A program made the translations under genes and the position numbers. A stretch of 64,000 nucleotides of DNA from NCBI GenBank assembly GCA_019137255.1, contig WPDH01000045.1, positions 206,984-270,983 of the forward strand. The letters are read 5' to 3'. Positions 11,390 to 21,393 of the stretch are shown piece by piece. Position 1 is the first letter of the stretch. Every line of letters starts with the position of its first letter. The notes below the pieces were generated by a model that did no database searches, was not told the origin of the DNA, and was given only the letters and a program-made list of their open reading frames with translations. This stretch comes from Corinectria fuckeliana. Taxonomy: Eukaryota; Ascomycota; Sordariomycetes; Hypocreales; Nectriaceae.

Positions 11390-12069
11390 GTCGGTTGTGG
11401 TTGTGGAGTGAGGAGGGTTGCAGGAGGTGAGTTGGTGGTGGTGGTGGGCTTAGTCGGACGCGTCTCGTCGCGCTCATGAGAACCCCTCACTTAAAGAAAT
11501 CAGTACCAGTCTGGATAATCTAGATAAACAAAGGCGACTAAGAAAATGGATTATCGTCGTATAATTTACTGAGGAATAGAAGCTGAAGCCGCAGCCGCAG
11601 TCAGCGTAAACAGCATTGTCAAAGAAGCATTTCCTTAGTAGATATCCCTCGTGCTTTTGTCGTTGTCGCAATGGGAGCTATCCTGATGGGTCACATGCGG
11701 CCTGAATCGCAAGGCAAAATAATTGTCAACCAGTTAGTGCAACCCCACCCTTTCAACAAGTCACACAATTGTTATGCACCAATGTCTAGTTGATGGAAAT
11801 GCCTGTTGGCGATTTTGATTCAATGTTTCGCTGGTGTTGTTTTAAATCGAACGCTTCCTACAATTCCACCAGTTCCCCAACTCTCGTTCTGCTTATTCAT
11901 TGATCCGAGCAGGTGGGACTGCGCAAACGAATCATCAAGACGCTTCGCAAGTCATCCTCAAAGCTCGCCATCAACTTCCACGCTGCAGACAGTGCTAGAG
12001 AAACGCAACACTTCCTTCGACCACGGTTGAGCTCAGAGTTTTGGGACTCCGTCAACTCCTCGAGTAACT
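11390..12069. other. Intergenic region between MIS12 and the F-box gene
   Basis: MIS12 upstream sequence and the F-box gene 3' end. Short plus-strand ORFs at 11806-12212 mostly overlap the end of the F-box gene and lack recognisable features. No RNA gene seen. Confidence 0.4.
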
Positions 12070-13542
12070 CTAAGCCTGCAGAAACCCTTCGAGGTCATCT
12101 TTGGAGAATTTGGGCTTGTAAAAGCTGTGAATACTTCCCTCCCCTTGATTTTCGAAGCATCGCGATATACTCCAATAGCGAGCGGTCCGCTCAAACACCG
12201 TACTTAGACTAGCGTCAGGGTCAAGGTGGTTTTGCCATTCTGCGTTGTAGATGGAAGACCCGTCGCCCACGTCCTTCCACGAAGTCAACACGACGAGCTT
12301 AGTTCGACTGTCTTCCACATGGACGGTGCTGATCTTGTAGTCGGTCGCGCAATGGTGACAGGCCCATATTCCGGTCATGGAATCCTCGAGTCTTGCACCT
12401 GCCTCGCAACGCGTCCAGCAGGTCCTCTCGTGAGTCCACAGACACGCGTGCAAGTCTGCTTCCGGTACATCGAAACGGTAGATAAGACTACACGCGGCCT
12501 CGTCCATTTCTGGGCTACGCTGATAATCAGATAGAAAAATCCAGGGCCAGACGCTAGCCCACTGGCTGTGCTGGCAGATGAGTCTGGTTTCGGGATGACG
12601 GAGTAAGATCATTCCAAGCGGCACCGCTTCCGTCGAGGCGTTGGATCGGTCCTTCCCGGGGAACAAGACTGTCTCTGTTTTGATGAGCAGGCGATTGTTG
12701 TAGACTTTCGCCGAGACGCTGCTCCCGATCCTTGCATGTTCGCTGCCGTACATCCTCTTTGTTGCGAGATGATCAACGTTGTATAGCCTCGATTTGAAGC
12801 GGTGGCAGCGCAGTATTGCGGCTACAATATCGAAGCGTACCTGTTCTGGAAGATACGGCGAATCCAGGAACGGGAGTGACCTCGAAGTGCCATTCAAGAC
12901 GCACTGCCGGGCAGCTTCCTTCTCGGTCCAGGTCCGGCTCAGCCCAGGTGGGTGAAACTGGCGACAGGTGTGGCACAGAATGTCCGACAGCCAGAGTCCG
13001 TCTCTTTCCAGGCGGCAAAGAAGCTTGAAGCGGGTGTCGGCATCGAGTCTTAGGGCCGGACGGAGGGCCTTGTACGTGCGGCAGCAAGTCATGGCAAACG
13101 AGGCCCTGTCGAGGGGGCAAAGGACAGTGGCGATCTCAACCAGAGTCTCGTTGGGCAAGTGCTTCAGCGATGTCCTGTTGAGGCGGTATATTCTTGTATT
13201 GCCGGGGAGTTTCTGTGCGGCTTTGCCTTTGTCCTTGTGCTGTTGAGCGCTGTTGCGTGATCCCTGAGAGAAGGAGTGAGGCCTTCTTTCCGCGATGCCA
13301 TTTGTATCAAAACCTGACGACGATGTATCGATATCAAGCCGCCCATTTTCCGCTTGGAGTTCCTGATCGCTTTCGAGGGAATCCGGTTCCTCGGTGTCGG
13401 ACGCTTGGTTGCTGTCGGGTAATAATTCGAGGCCAGTGTCTGGATCCGCGTCGCTGCTTGGCACTGCATGTGGTGGCGGAGCAAATGCTTGAAGAACCTG
13501 AGGAGTCGCATGATCGTGAAGAGGAAGGGGTTCGGATGGCAT
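12070..13542 (-). CDS. F-box-like domain protein
   Basis: One exon of 490 aa from the ATG at 13542. The frame stays open upstream to 13755, but that part (AT-rich, hydrophobic) looks like untranslated leader. The first 120 residues are acidic and disordered. Around residue 128 LKHLPNETLVEIATVLCPLD followed by FAMTCCRTYKALRP is a recognisable F-box, expected to bind Skp1 in an SCF ubiquitin ligase. A cysteine pair CHTC lies nearby and ACHHCA near the C-terminal third; these could bind zinc, but no named domain fits. The substrate cannot be guessed. Confidence 0.75.
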   Translation of the reverse strand: MPSEPLPLHDHATPQVLQAFAPPPHAVPSSDADPDTGLELLPDSNQASDTEEPDSLESDQELQAENGRLDIDTSSSGFDTNGIAERRPHSFSQGSRNSAQQHKDKGKAAQKLPGNTRIYRLNRTSLKHLPNETLVEIATVLCPLDRASFAMTCCRTYKALRPALRLDADTRFKLLCRLERDGLWLSDILCHTCRQFHPPGLSRTWTEKEAARQCVLNGTSRSLPFLDSPYLPEQVRFDIVAAILRCHRFKSRLYNVDHLATKRMYGSEHARIGSSVSAKVYNNRLLIKTETVLFPGKDRSNASTEAVPLGMILLRHPETRLICQHSQWASVWPWIFLSDYQRSPEMDEAACSLIYRFDVPEADLHACLWTHERTCWTRCEAGARLEDSMTGIWACHHCATDYKISTVHVEDSRTKLVVLTSWKDVGDGSSIYNAEWQNHLDPDASLSTVFERTARYWSISRCFENQGEGSIHSFYKPKFSKDDLEGFLQA

Positions 13543-15771
13543 GGTGGATGCCGACGAGACTTCTAAGAGGAAGTCCAATTCCGGATGTGTAGTAGAACTT
13601 TGGAAAGCAAGAGACGGCGCGCCGCAGCAGTAACGGATGCTATCCTTATACGAGGCTGAGAAGATAAAACGGGCTGGTAATTGAAGAATAAAATTGACGG
13701 CTGATGATGAATTGAGGTTGCGGTGAGGATGGCAGGCAGAAGCTATCGCCAACAACCTATGGCCAGCGTGATATCATCGATTGAAGAATTGGCAGGGATG
13801 CGCAGGTGCGGTGGGGAACTCAAGAGCTCCTTCCCGGGTAGGCTCTTTGGTCGGCGGAAACGGAAGGATCAGCAGGGTGGTTCGACTGCCACTTACCTTA
13901 GGATGCAGTCAGGACGGGTTTGAGAAACGGCCAAAGCTTGAATTTCTCCAGACGAAGCAGTCTACTAAATATTCAGGTGTCCCGTTGAGTGTGCGGAGGA
14001 TCGGGCGCAGTATAAGCCTTACATCACCTAAACGTAGGGCTGTCGATACTTCTATCACCGCAGATTTTGAGTGAGACTTATGTACCATTTTTCACGATTA
14101 GTTGAATATCCTTAGAGTGACCGTATCCGATCCTCCGCACACTCAAAGGGATGTAATTACTCTACACCGCGACTTCTAGGACTTGGTTGCTTCTGTGCTT
14201 AGTCATCGTGGTCTTGATGTTTCATAGTGTTCTGCATTCTTTTCGCTCCAACCTTAGGAACTCAACTGTAATCACAAGAAATTATTTTATGCAGTGTGGA
14301 GTGGTGATAATATTCGTCCCCCAGACAAAAAATTGGTATTGGCTTTCTGCTGATGGGTCTGTCGCCTTGCGCCCTTGCTGCCTCCGCGACCAGCTTTCGC
14401 AATGCCTGGCGGACCTGTGGCGCGTCGCGCCTAATTAGCCAACCACGCGGATCCGGCAAGTTCCACTTGCACAGCAAGCATTTAATTAAGCTCAGGTGTT
14501 ACTTGGCTGAAAAGAAACGGGGCTGGAATTGCTTCTTTCAGTCGCCGCCTGTCATCTCATTGGTCGCCATGCTTCGTCTCGTGCAAGGCATATTTGTCAG
14601 ATGGGTTAGATAATAGCGTAGCCCCTTGATAATGGGTTCCTTTGACTGAAGTGCTCAGGGGTACGAATCGTAGTCTGACCTGGGCTTTACTGGCAACCGT
14701 TTCCCGGGTTCACCTCCTTCTGGAATTGTTTCAGCCTTGAAAGCGGAACCGATTCAATTGGATCCATGTAAACCGCCAGACTAAGGCTTCTGGCGATGGG
14801 TGTGAGCATTGCTGCCGCGACGCTCTGCATTTGCCCTGATCACCTCAACAACACATTCCGCATCCATCGCCAATGTCGTCGCTGCCCGTTACCGTAACCT
14901 CACCTGGATCGACATCTTTGATCGAACCGTCTGTCACGAATACTGACTGCCCTTACCGCCGTCGCCGCCACATGGTTGCCTCTGCCAAAACGGCCAGCTC
15001 TTCCCCGCCGCCGTCGTTCCACAACGGCACCGTTCTCTCTCCATGTAACATACGTATGCTTCCCTGACACAACGCCGCATCTGTTGTGCTGCGCTGGTAA
15101 ATTTGGCTAGAACGGTGCGAGCATCCCGAAACAGGACGAGGCTGAAGAACGATGCCGTTAGACAGGCCGACGCACCCGCTTGGATCATCTTCGCGACAAA
15201 AGCCTCGGACCTACAGCGCAAATAATGGCCACATGCCACAGCTATTTCTGTTCTGTATCCGAGCGTAGAGAAGAAAGCAACTGATTCAAAGCTGAACGGA
15301 CCAAGGGTAACTTGGCTTGCGTCGAAATTAACAAGTCTCAACAACAAACACTCTTCAGGCACTTCCGCGTCAGCGTGAACCCCCCTCCGTCTTGGAAGAT
15401 GACAGCACGCCCCTCGCGTTCCAATAGCCATGCCGCCACCAGGTGAGCTAGCAAGTAATCAAAATGGGTCTTTTAGCGCGCTTCATTTTGCCGCGAGACG
15501 ATGGTCTGAAGCCAGCACAAACTCACCAGGGGAGGAGGCAGAAGGTTACGCAGCCGGTTGCTTCTCATACTCTGGCCTCGCAGGATGGTGCCTGCTGAGC
15601 GCCGTCGAACCGCGGCAATCCCCAAGGTCTCGTTCCGAACATGAAGTAGGTATCTACACCTTTATCGCCCCTTTCGACATAACGCAGATCTCTCCTGAGC
15701 CGGTATGGCTCTCCTAAACCGGCCCGTTCCAACACACACCTCGCCAGTCCATAGTACTTTCCCCGATGCCT
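13543..15771. other. 2.2 kb gene-poor region with a MITE-like inverted repeat
   Basis: Contains the inverted-repeat unit at 13981-14150 described separately. A 165-codon minus-strand ORF (14934-15431) and a 95-codon plus-strand ORF (15430-15717) have no family features, and I do not call them genes. Confidence 0.4.
13981..14150. repeat. MITE-like unit with 24-bp terminal inverted repeats
   Basis: Bases 13981-14004 (CCCGTTGAGTGTGCGGAGGA then TCGG) and 14127-14150 are reverse complements over 24 bp with one mismatch at the fourth base; 18 bp (13987-14004 and 14127-14144) are perfect. The 122-bp interior has no ORF. The size and terminal symmetry fit a non-autonomous DNA transposon (MITE). No clear TA target duplication is visible at the ends, so it could also be a hairpin-forming 3' or regulatory element. 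Confidence 0.5.
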
Positions 15772-16725
15772 TCATTTACCCCCCGCCCTCCTCTCCCCCC
15801 TGACCAAGATGGCTAGCGACGTCCCCTCCCTGGTCAAAAACGTCCGCCCTCCACACGCGGCCTGGATGGCGCGGATCGCATACGAATGCACCGTCAGCGA
15901 CACAACCTCACCGCACGCTTGCTCGTCCCAAAGCTCCTCCAGCGCCCTCTGCTTGCGCGCCACGTGCTCCTCGTCCGTCTCGGCGTGCCCGTCCCGCCCA
16001 AACGGATCCTCCTCAGCAAAGCCAGGCTCCAGCGCGTAGGCGGGGTAGTTCTCGCGGATCCATGCCGCCGGGCGCCGGAAGTCACACGTGTGCAGCGTCA
16101 TGCGCTCGCGGATGAGCTCCTTGACGACGGGGCGGAAGGGCTTGCCGTGGGCTCGCATGAGCGGGCTGAAGATGTACTGCGTGGTCTGCAGGCAGCGGGC
16201 TAGCGGGCTGGTGTAGAGGGTCTGGGGCAGGGGGGCGCCGTCGGTGGCGATGAGGTCGGTCCAGAAGGCGTTGAGGTCGCGGGCTTGCTGGAGGCCCACG
16301 TCGGTGAGGTGGGCGTCGAACCACGTCTCCTTGTCGTCGCCGGTCTGAAACGACACCTTGCTCTGTTCACCGGGTGAGACATGTGTGTACGCATTGCATC
16401 TGTCTGGGCTGGTACTTACATCCCACTCCGCGGTGCCCACCTCGGCGTGCTTCTTGTTGTGGTAGCCGAAGCCGTGGCGCGTCAGGTACAGCAACTTGTA
16501 GGCGACGCTCTCGGGCGAGGTCTCGTTGAGCCACGACACGTAGGCCGCGAACCGGACCCAGTCCCGCTGATGGGCGGCGCTGAGGTCGTCGGAGGGGTAC
16601 TGTTTGTCCGGGATCAGCGCGAGATGAGGCTGGGTGGTGACCTTGGCGTCGGGATACCGAGGGGCCAGGTCTGCGAGCTCATGGAAGACGCCGGGCTCGG
16701 TGGTGAAGGCCCAGTGGGAGCCCAT
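15772..16725 (-). CDS. Histidine phosphatase superfamily protein (phosphoglycerate-mutase-like)
   Basis: Two exons (16420-16725 and 15772-16362) around a 57-nt in-frame intron (16363-16419, GTAAGT...AACAG) give 298 aa. The catalytic RHG motif is at residues 83-85 (YLTRHGFGYHN). LTDVGLQQAR is the usual second motif, YTSPLARCLQT carries the second catalytic Arg, ELIRER the acid residue, and TVHSYAIRA the second catalytic His. The organisation matches fungal PMU1-like phosphatases; the substrate is unknown. There is no signal peptide, so it is probably cytosolic. Confidence 0.87.
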   Translation of the reverse strand: MGSHWAFTTEPGVFHELADLAPRYPDAKVTTQPHLALIPDKQYPSDDLSAAHQRDWVRFAAYVSWLNETSPESVAYKLLYLTRHGFGYHNKKHAEVGTAEWDVSTSPDRCNAYTHVSPGEQSKVSFQTGDDKETWFDAHLTDVGLQQARDLNAFWTDLIATDGAPLPQTLYTSPLARCLQTTQYIFSPLMRAHGKPFRPVVKELIRERMTLHTCDFRRPAAWIRENYPAYALEPGFAEEDPFGRDGHAETDEEHVARKQRALEELWDEQACGEVVSLTVHSYAIRAIQAACGGRTFLTREGTSLAILVRGERRAGGK

Positions 16726-17769
16726 GGTCGCGGCGATAGGGTGAGGAACGGTTGATGCGTGAGATGATGGCTGGCTGCATGGGTGTCCAGAGAGGGGCTA
16801 CATACTGTACGGGCCGTGAGGGGCTAGACCACACCCAGTGAGGGGCCAGGCTAGACGATACCTACTACTGTCATAGGTTCCAGGGTAAGCTAAGGTACAT
16901 ACCTTGGCTTGCATCTGAATGAGCTACCGGATCCTCTCAATGAGTTCGTACGCCTTAGCGCCTCTAATGATTGGTCGACCGGGGAGGACATGGCCTATCT
17001 AAGTCGTCCGGGACGAGACTACGGAGCCGCTAAACCGTACGAATATATCGAGTGGATACGGTGCTTCATAGTATTGGACGTGCTCCCCTGCCTGTCATGG
17101 GCGATCAATTCGACAATCGTCGGCTGAAATGAGCTAGGTACACCGGGGCAGGGATCGGAGTGTGCGTAGTAAGGCTGCCCCCAGGGTGTGCCAGGATGCT
17201 GGCATCTGTCGGAGTCAAACCCGGCATCCAGCTTCATCCAACTTCACCCGCAGGTTCACGGCGTGGTCTCAAGGAGGCGGTGGATAAACCACGCCCAAGC
17301 ATCACCCACAGCCGCATCACGGTGTGACGGCGTAGGATGAGATGCGGCCCAGGTTGACCCACGGAGCCAGCATCTTGGTCCCGGCCCCCGTCAACGCGGA
17401 GAAAGCAAACACACTTCAGCAGATTGGCAATGGCTTTTAGCTCCCGTCGTGTAGATTGGAGACTGCAGCCTTGGCTGCTCCCACGAGAGTGCAGCTTCGT
17501 TCTGCGTGGTCATGAGCAACGTACGTCGCCGTGGGCGGATGCTTATCTGCAGGAAACATTTCCATTAGAACAAAGCAATTGAACGGCCGCCCTCAGTCAA
17601 AGGGCTGTTGGAAGCGAGCTTTCTATCGCTCGACCTCGCTCAGCCCGGAAATCCTGCGACAGTTGCTCAGTACAGTGTGTCCTCCCCTTTCCTAAGCACC
17701 AAATGACAACGCGCATCCCCAAACATCCAAAGCTCAGTCCACATCATCTCGACAGCTACATATCCCTGG
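16726..17769. other. Intergenic region, about 1 kb
   Basis: Divergent and tail sequence around the phosphatase and the next minus-strand gene. Short ORFs at 16909-17237 lack domain features. No RNA gene or repeat recognised. Confidence 0.4.
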
Positions 17770-18854
17770 TCAAGCCCAAAGCCAATGTTTTGACCAGAAA
17801 AGTACGTGTTCAAAGGTCAAAAAGTGTACATGATCTATATCGTGTAGGTTGTCCCTCTTGATGGTTCTCTCTGCGATTCCGCGCTTCAGTTCGTTCAACC
17901 TTTTCTGCACGGATTTGATGCGGTGCGATTGAACACAGTAATAAACCGGGTGCGCTAGCAATACGAAGACGGCGCTGATTTCGACAATGATCTGACCCAG
18001 ATTAGAGCGCTCAACGGGCCAGCTATGATCGTACACAGCGAATGCAAAGACGCTACATACAAATGTTAGCCATTTTCGCTGGTGCTCGAGCCTAGAACTT
18101 ACCATTGGCTCAGGTAATCCAAGAACGGCTTTCTTCGAGGCTTGATGTACACCGACTGCGCCTCCTCGACGATTCTCTCCATAAATCGCAGCTCGTTGAA
18201 CGCTGCACGACAGACATCATCCAAGTCCTTGATACGCTCGGCGATGGGTGATTGATTGATGAACTCTATTATATCAACTGTCAGAAGACGGCAAAGGTCC
18301 ACTCGTAGTCGAGTTGTACCCAACTTACCTTCGGTGAGGTCTGACGCGTCGAGACCGTCAAGCCTAGTCACAATGTGCTCGGAAAGGTTCAAATAACCTT
18401 CCAGAAAATCTTCTGCCCTGTTCCGACTAGACATGAATTCCATCTTCAACGCAACGGGCGAAGGATGAAACGGAACTCTTCGAAAAAGCTCTACCACGGA
18501 GCCTGAGACCAAGTAGCCACTGCGGTCTGGGGTAGAGTCCCTGGACCGTCGTCGGTACTCAGCGAGGACCGCGACTCCAGGATCCTGGGCTTGGTTCTCA
18601 CTCATCATGAGCTGCTCGTTCGTTCGGAAAGGAAGGGTTTCGGCTCGCGACGGCTCTAGGCGGAGTTCAAGTGATGATGGTGTAAGGAGGAAAAATTCTT
18701 GGGGTGAGCTGGAGTTGGACGGGAGCTGTTTTCTTTGTTCGCGAGCCCTGTCATGTGATACCAATGGCTTCAGCCACGGCGCAATACAATCCGATGAGTG
18801 CCCCAGGCGTCTCCGTTGGCGCCTCCGTTGGCGCCTCTCTTCGGGAGTTGTCAT
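17770..18854 (-). CDS. Hypothetical protein with a C-terminal membrane hairpin
   Basis: Three exons (18329-18854, 18103-18277, 17770-18052) with 51- and 50-nt GT-AG introns; phases agree and the product is 327 aa. Residues 1-20 are very Arg-rich (RRQRRRQRRR), encoded by a short tandem repeat near 18815-18840. The central part is predicted helical (EDFLEGYLNLSEHIVTRLDGLD). After RRKPFLDYLSQ a hydrophobic stretch and QIIVEISAVFVLLAHPVYYC form one or two membrane segments, followed by a basic amphipathic tail. The upstream ATG sits in the Arg repeat; a downstream Met (MMSENQ, about residue 83) is an alternative start. No family recognised. Confidence 0.65.
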
Positions 18855-19365
18855 TAAATCCGAGGAGGGGTGCCAAGCCTCACCGTAGCCTCATGCCAGG
18901 CCGAACAGAATAGTACGGTCCCGGATTCAGGGGCCAGCCAGCCTGTACAGGGTTTCCATGGGCTTCTGGGCTTCTGGATGCTATTTTGGAGCCCTCAGAA
19001 GCCTCTAGTTACCAAGCCCTGGTTGAGTTCTTTGATCCCATTTCGCGGCCGGGCATGCCGGCTGAGCAAGACTGGTCTGAGCAGTCCATGGTGACACGCA
19101 CTAGAATGTGAGGGCCACTCACGGCAGGGGATCGATTGGTTTGTAGAGCCTCTACATCCCATGAGTGTGGCTTTTTTAGTTGATTGCTGTTCGGGTTCGT
19201 TTGCTCCGTCTTCCTTGCTTCTCTGGTAGAGCAACTAGGCTAGGCTAGGCCCCAATCGTAATGTCCTCCTGAGCGGTAAGTGTTCTGCTTTTGCCATTTA
19301 TACAAATGATTCTGTCTCTCCCCTAGTCTGAGAAACCTTTGAACTTCATCTTCACGCCAAAAATC
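18855..19365. other. Intergenic region
   Basis: Divergent region between the membrane-protein gene and the orphan gene. No ORF with domain-like features and no RNA gene recognised. Confidence 0.4.
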
Positions 19366-21132
19366 ATGCCAGGAGCAATGACTGCTCGCGCTTTGCAGCT
19401 GCGGGTTCGGCTGCAAGTCTGGCACTCCACCGTGCTTGGGCAAAACCTGGAGGAGAACCAATTCCTAGCCACCTGTCTTTCTCGTCTCAAGCTGCGTGGT
19501 TGGAAGGTTGAGCCAGCTGAGATTGATTCTTACAATGAGAGCACGGCGGATAGTTTTGTCCCCATCCAGGTGAGTACCAGCACGAAGCTTCGGCCCTGAA
19601 GTCCAGCCGGTTCAGGTGCTTCGAGGAGTCCCTTTGACCCTCGATAAGCACGACTGCCAAGTTTCTGCTAACCTCTGAGTTATCTTAGGTTGACTTCATA
19701 CATGCGCCGTGTGACGCTGGGGGCATCCGCAAACTCGAATCGATCCTACGCCGCCTCTTTCACACTACTGTCTTGTCTACCATAGCACGTCGCTTTTACC
19801 AAAAAAAGGGACAAATTATTCTATGCGAACATGTATCCGATCGAGGCCAACACCGATCCCTGCGACCGAAGATTCACCTACATCCATGGCTGGGAATCCT
19901 GGAACATATCTTTTCGTCCGTCGGTTGAACAACTCAATCTTGGGGAGTCTGACACGATGAAGGAACTGTGAGTATCCCTACCACTTTAGGGTCTGATTAC
20001 CACTCACCTTTTTCCAGGATTCACATTACCGGACAAATCCCATCCACCACCGCAGTGATCACAGATGCTACCCTGATGATGCTCAAAGATGGGGAGAAGG
20101 CGCTCGAGGAAGGAGACACGGTCGCGTTATGGAAGCGTGTCATGGGCATTCTCCATGAGAATTCGGTGTCACAAAGTGTAAGCACGTCGGTTTCCTTCGC
20201 CTCATATAAGTAGCATGCTGTCAATAATAACAGTTCATAAAGATATATGGAACAAAAACCCCCAGCACCTGCGAGATGGAGAAAATGAAGAAAAATTGGA
20301 AGAAAGCCCTAACTTCTTTCAAGCGTTTCCGTTTTTTTTCTACATCCATCCTGCAACGCTACGAGCTTCTGCACGCAGGAAAGAGTGAGTTGCCCTGTAG
20401 CTTTCCCTTGCCCAGTACTGAGGCTAACATTGGACCCGAAATAGCTCCCAGCAACCAGACGCTCTACGAGGCCACCAGGAAGGCGAACATGGCAGCCGTA
20501 GCGCTGTCTGACTACAGAAGGCTGATGGCTGATGCTGCGGCCGCCATTGTGGCCAAAAACGAGGAAGACGGCAGTTCCTGTAACGGCCTAATCATTTTCG
20601 CGGTTGCTGCGAACTTAGCGAGATGCGGCATAGGATGTGATGGTCCAATTGCCTTTTGTATTGCTGCATTGTCACTGGTTATAAGTGGCGATGTGGTTCG
20701 CAGAAAGTGGACAGCAAATAACAACTCAGGCAAGGTCAACAAGTGTAAGTAGTACTTTGGCATCGGCGAGAATTTACTGACCTTCCATACTCATTAGACA
20801 CCGCCGCAATTTCCACTGTTGAGGAAGCTCTGACGAAGGCCAAAATTGAGTCAAGCCTCTTTTGCACCCAGGTTCTCAAATGTCCAGTCTATTGGATGAC
20901 TGGCCATGAGAGAAAAGCAATCTTGGGAGGAATGGGGGTTGCCTCCAATGAATCTTGCAATCAAGCTTCCGGACAAGAATTGAAGTGGCAGGGTCTCAAG
21001 GCCTTCTCTGAAGCTTACAAGGACCTTGAGAAGAAGCGCAAAGTGGTGGAAGCCGCTGCTAACTTGCGTGAGACGACGGTTGCTGAAGAGGTGCCGGCCG
21101 ATGAAGAGATGCCGGACGCTGACGAGGCTTAG
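19366..21132 (+). CDS. Six-exon orphan protein with a hydrophobic hairpin
   Basis: Exons 19366-19569, 19786-19967, 20018-20177, 20234-20384, 20445-20744 and 20798-21132 join in phase to 443 aa. Introns 2 to 5 are 50-60 nt with good GT-AG ends. Intron 1 is 216 nt and the least certain, because its centre (19689-19800) could hold another exon. An upstream in-frame start would be non-ATG, so the ATG at 19366 is used (a second lies at 19378). Exon 2 encodes a Trp/Tyr-rich region (FTYIHGWESWNISF). Exon 5 encodes NGLIIFAVAANLARCGIGCD and a second apolar stretch AFCIAALSLVISG, suggesting a Gly/Cys-turn membrane hairpin. The C terminus is acidic (EEVPADEEMPDADEA). No family recognised. Confidence 0.6.
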
Positions 21133-21209
21133 ACAATTCCGACATAAGCCAGGAGTCCGCAGTGGTCCGCAGCTGAGTTGCTTTTCCGCACATGGGTAAT
21201 TGGATTGGG

Positions 21210-21393
21210 ATTTCATTGGCGCGTTGTCAGCTTTCGGTCATCACATTAGCTTCGAGTTTGTTGGGTTCGATTTCTTTCACAATTACAGTTGTTCGAGGAA
21301 TTTCATTAGCGTACGGTCATTCTTTCAGTTTCCAGTCATAACAATAACATAGAGTTTGTGGTTTCGCTTTCTTTTACAATAGGAATTGTTCGA
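21210..21393 (+). repeat. Imperfect tandem duplication (about 87 and 94 bp)
   Basis: Two neighbouring units share the same order of words: each begins ATTTCATT(G/A)GCG and each ends (AC)AAT...GTTGTTCGA or GAATTGTTCGA, with GAGTTTGT and TTTCTTT(C/T)AC in between. Unit one is 21210-21296 and unit two 21300-21393. They have diverged by substitutions and small indels. The repeat sits just after the stop codon of the orphan gene, probably in its 3' UTR. Confidence 0.5.

Noticed and set aside
14934..15431. 165-codon minus-strand ORF
   Set aside because: No recognisable family and a Cys/Arg-rich composition typical of antisense frames; no supporting neighbour or splice pattern.
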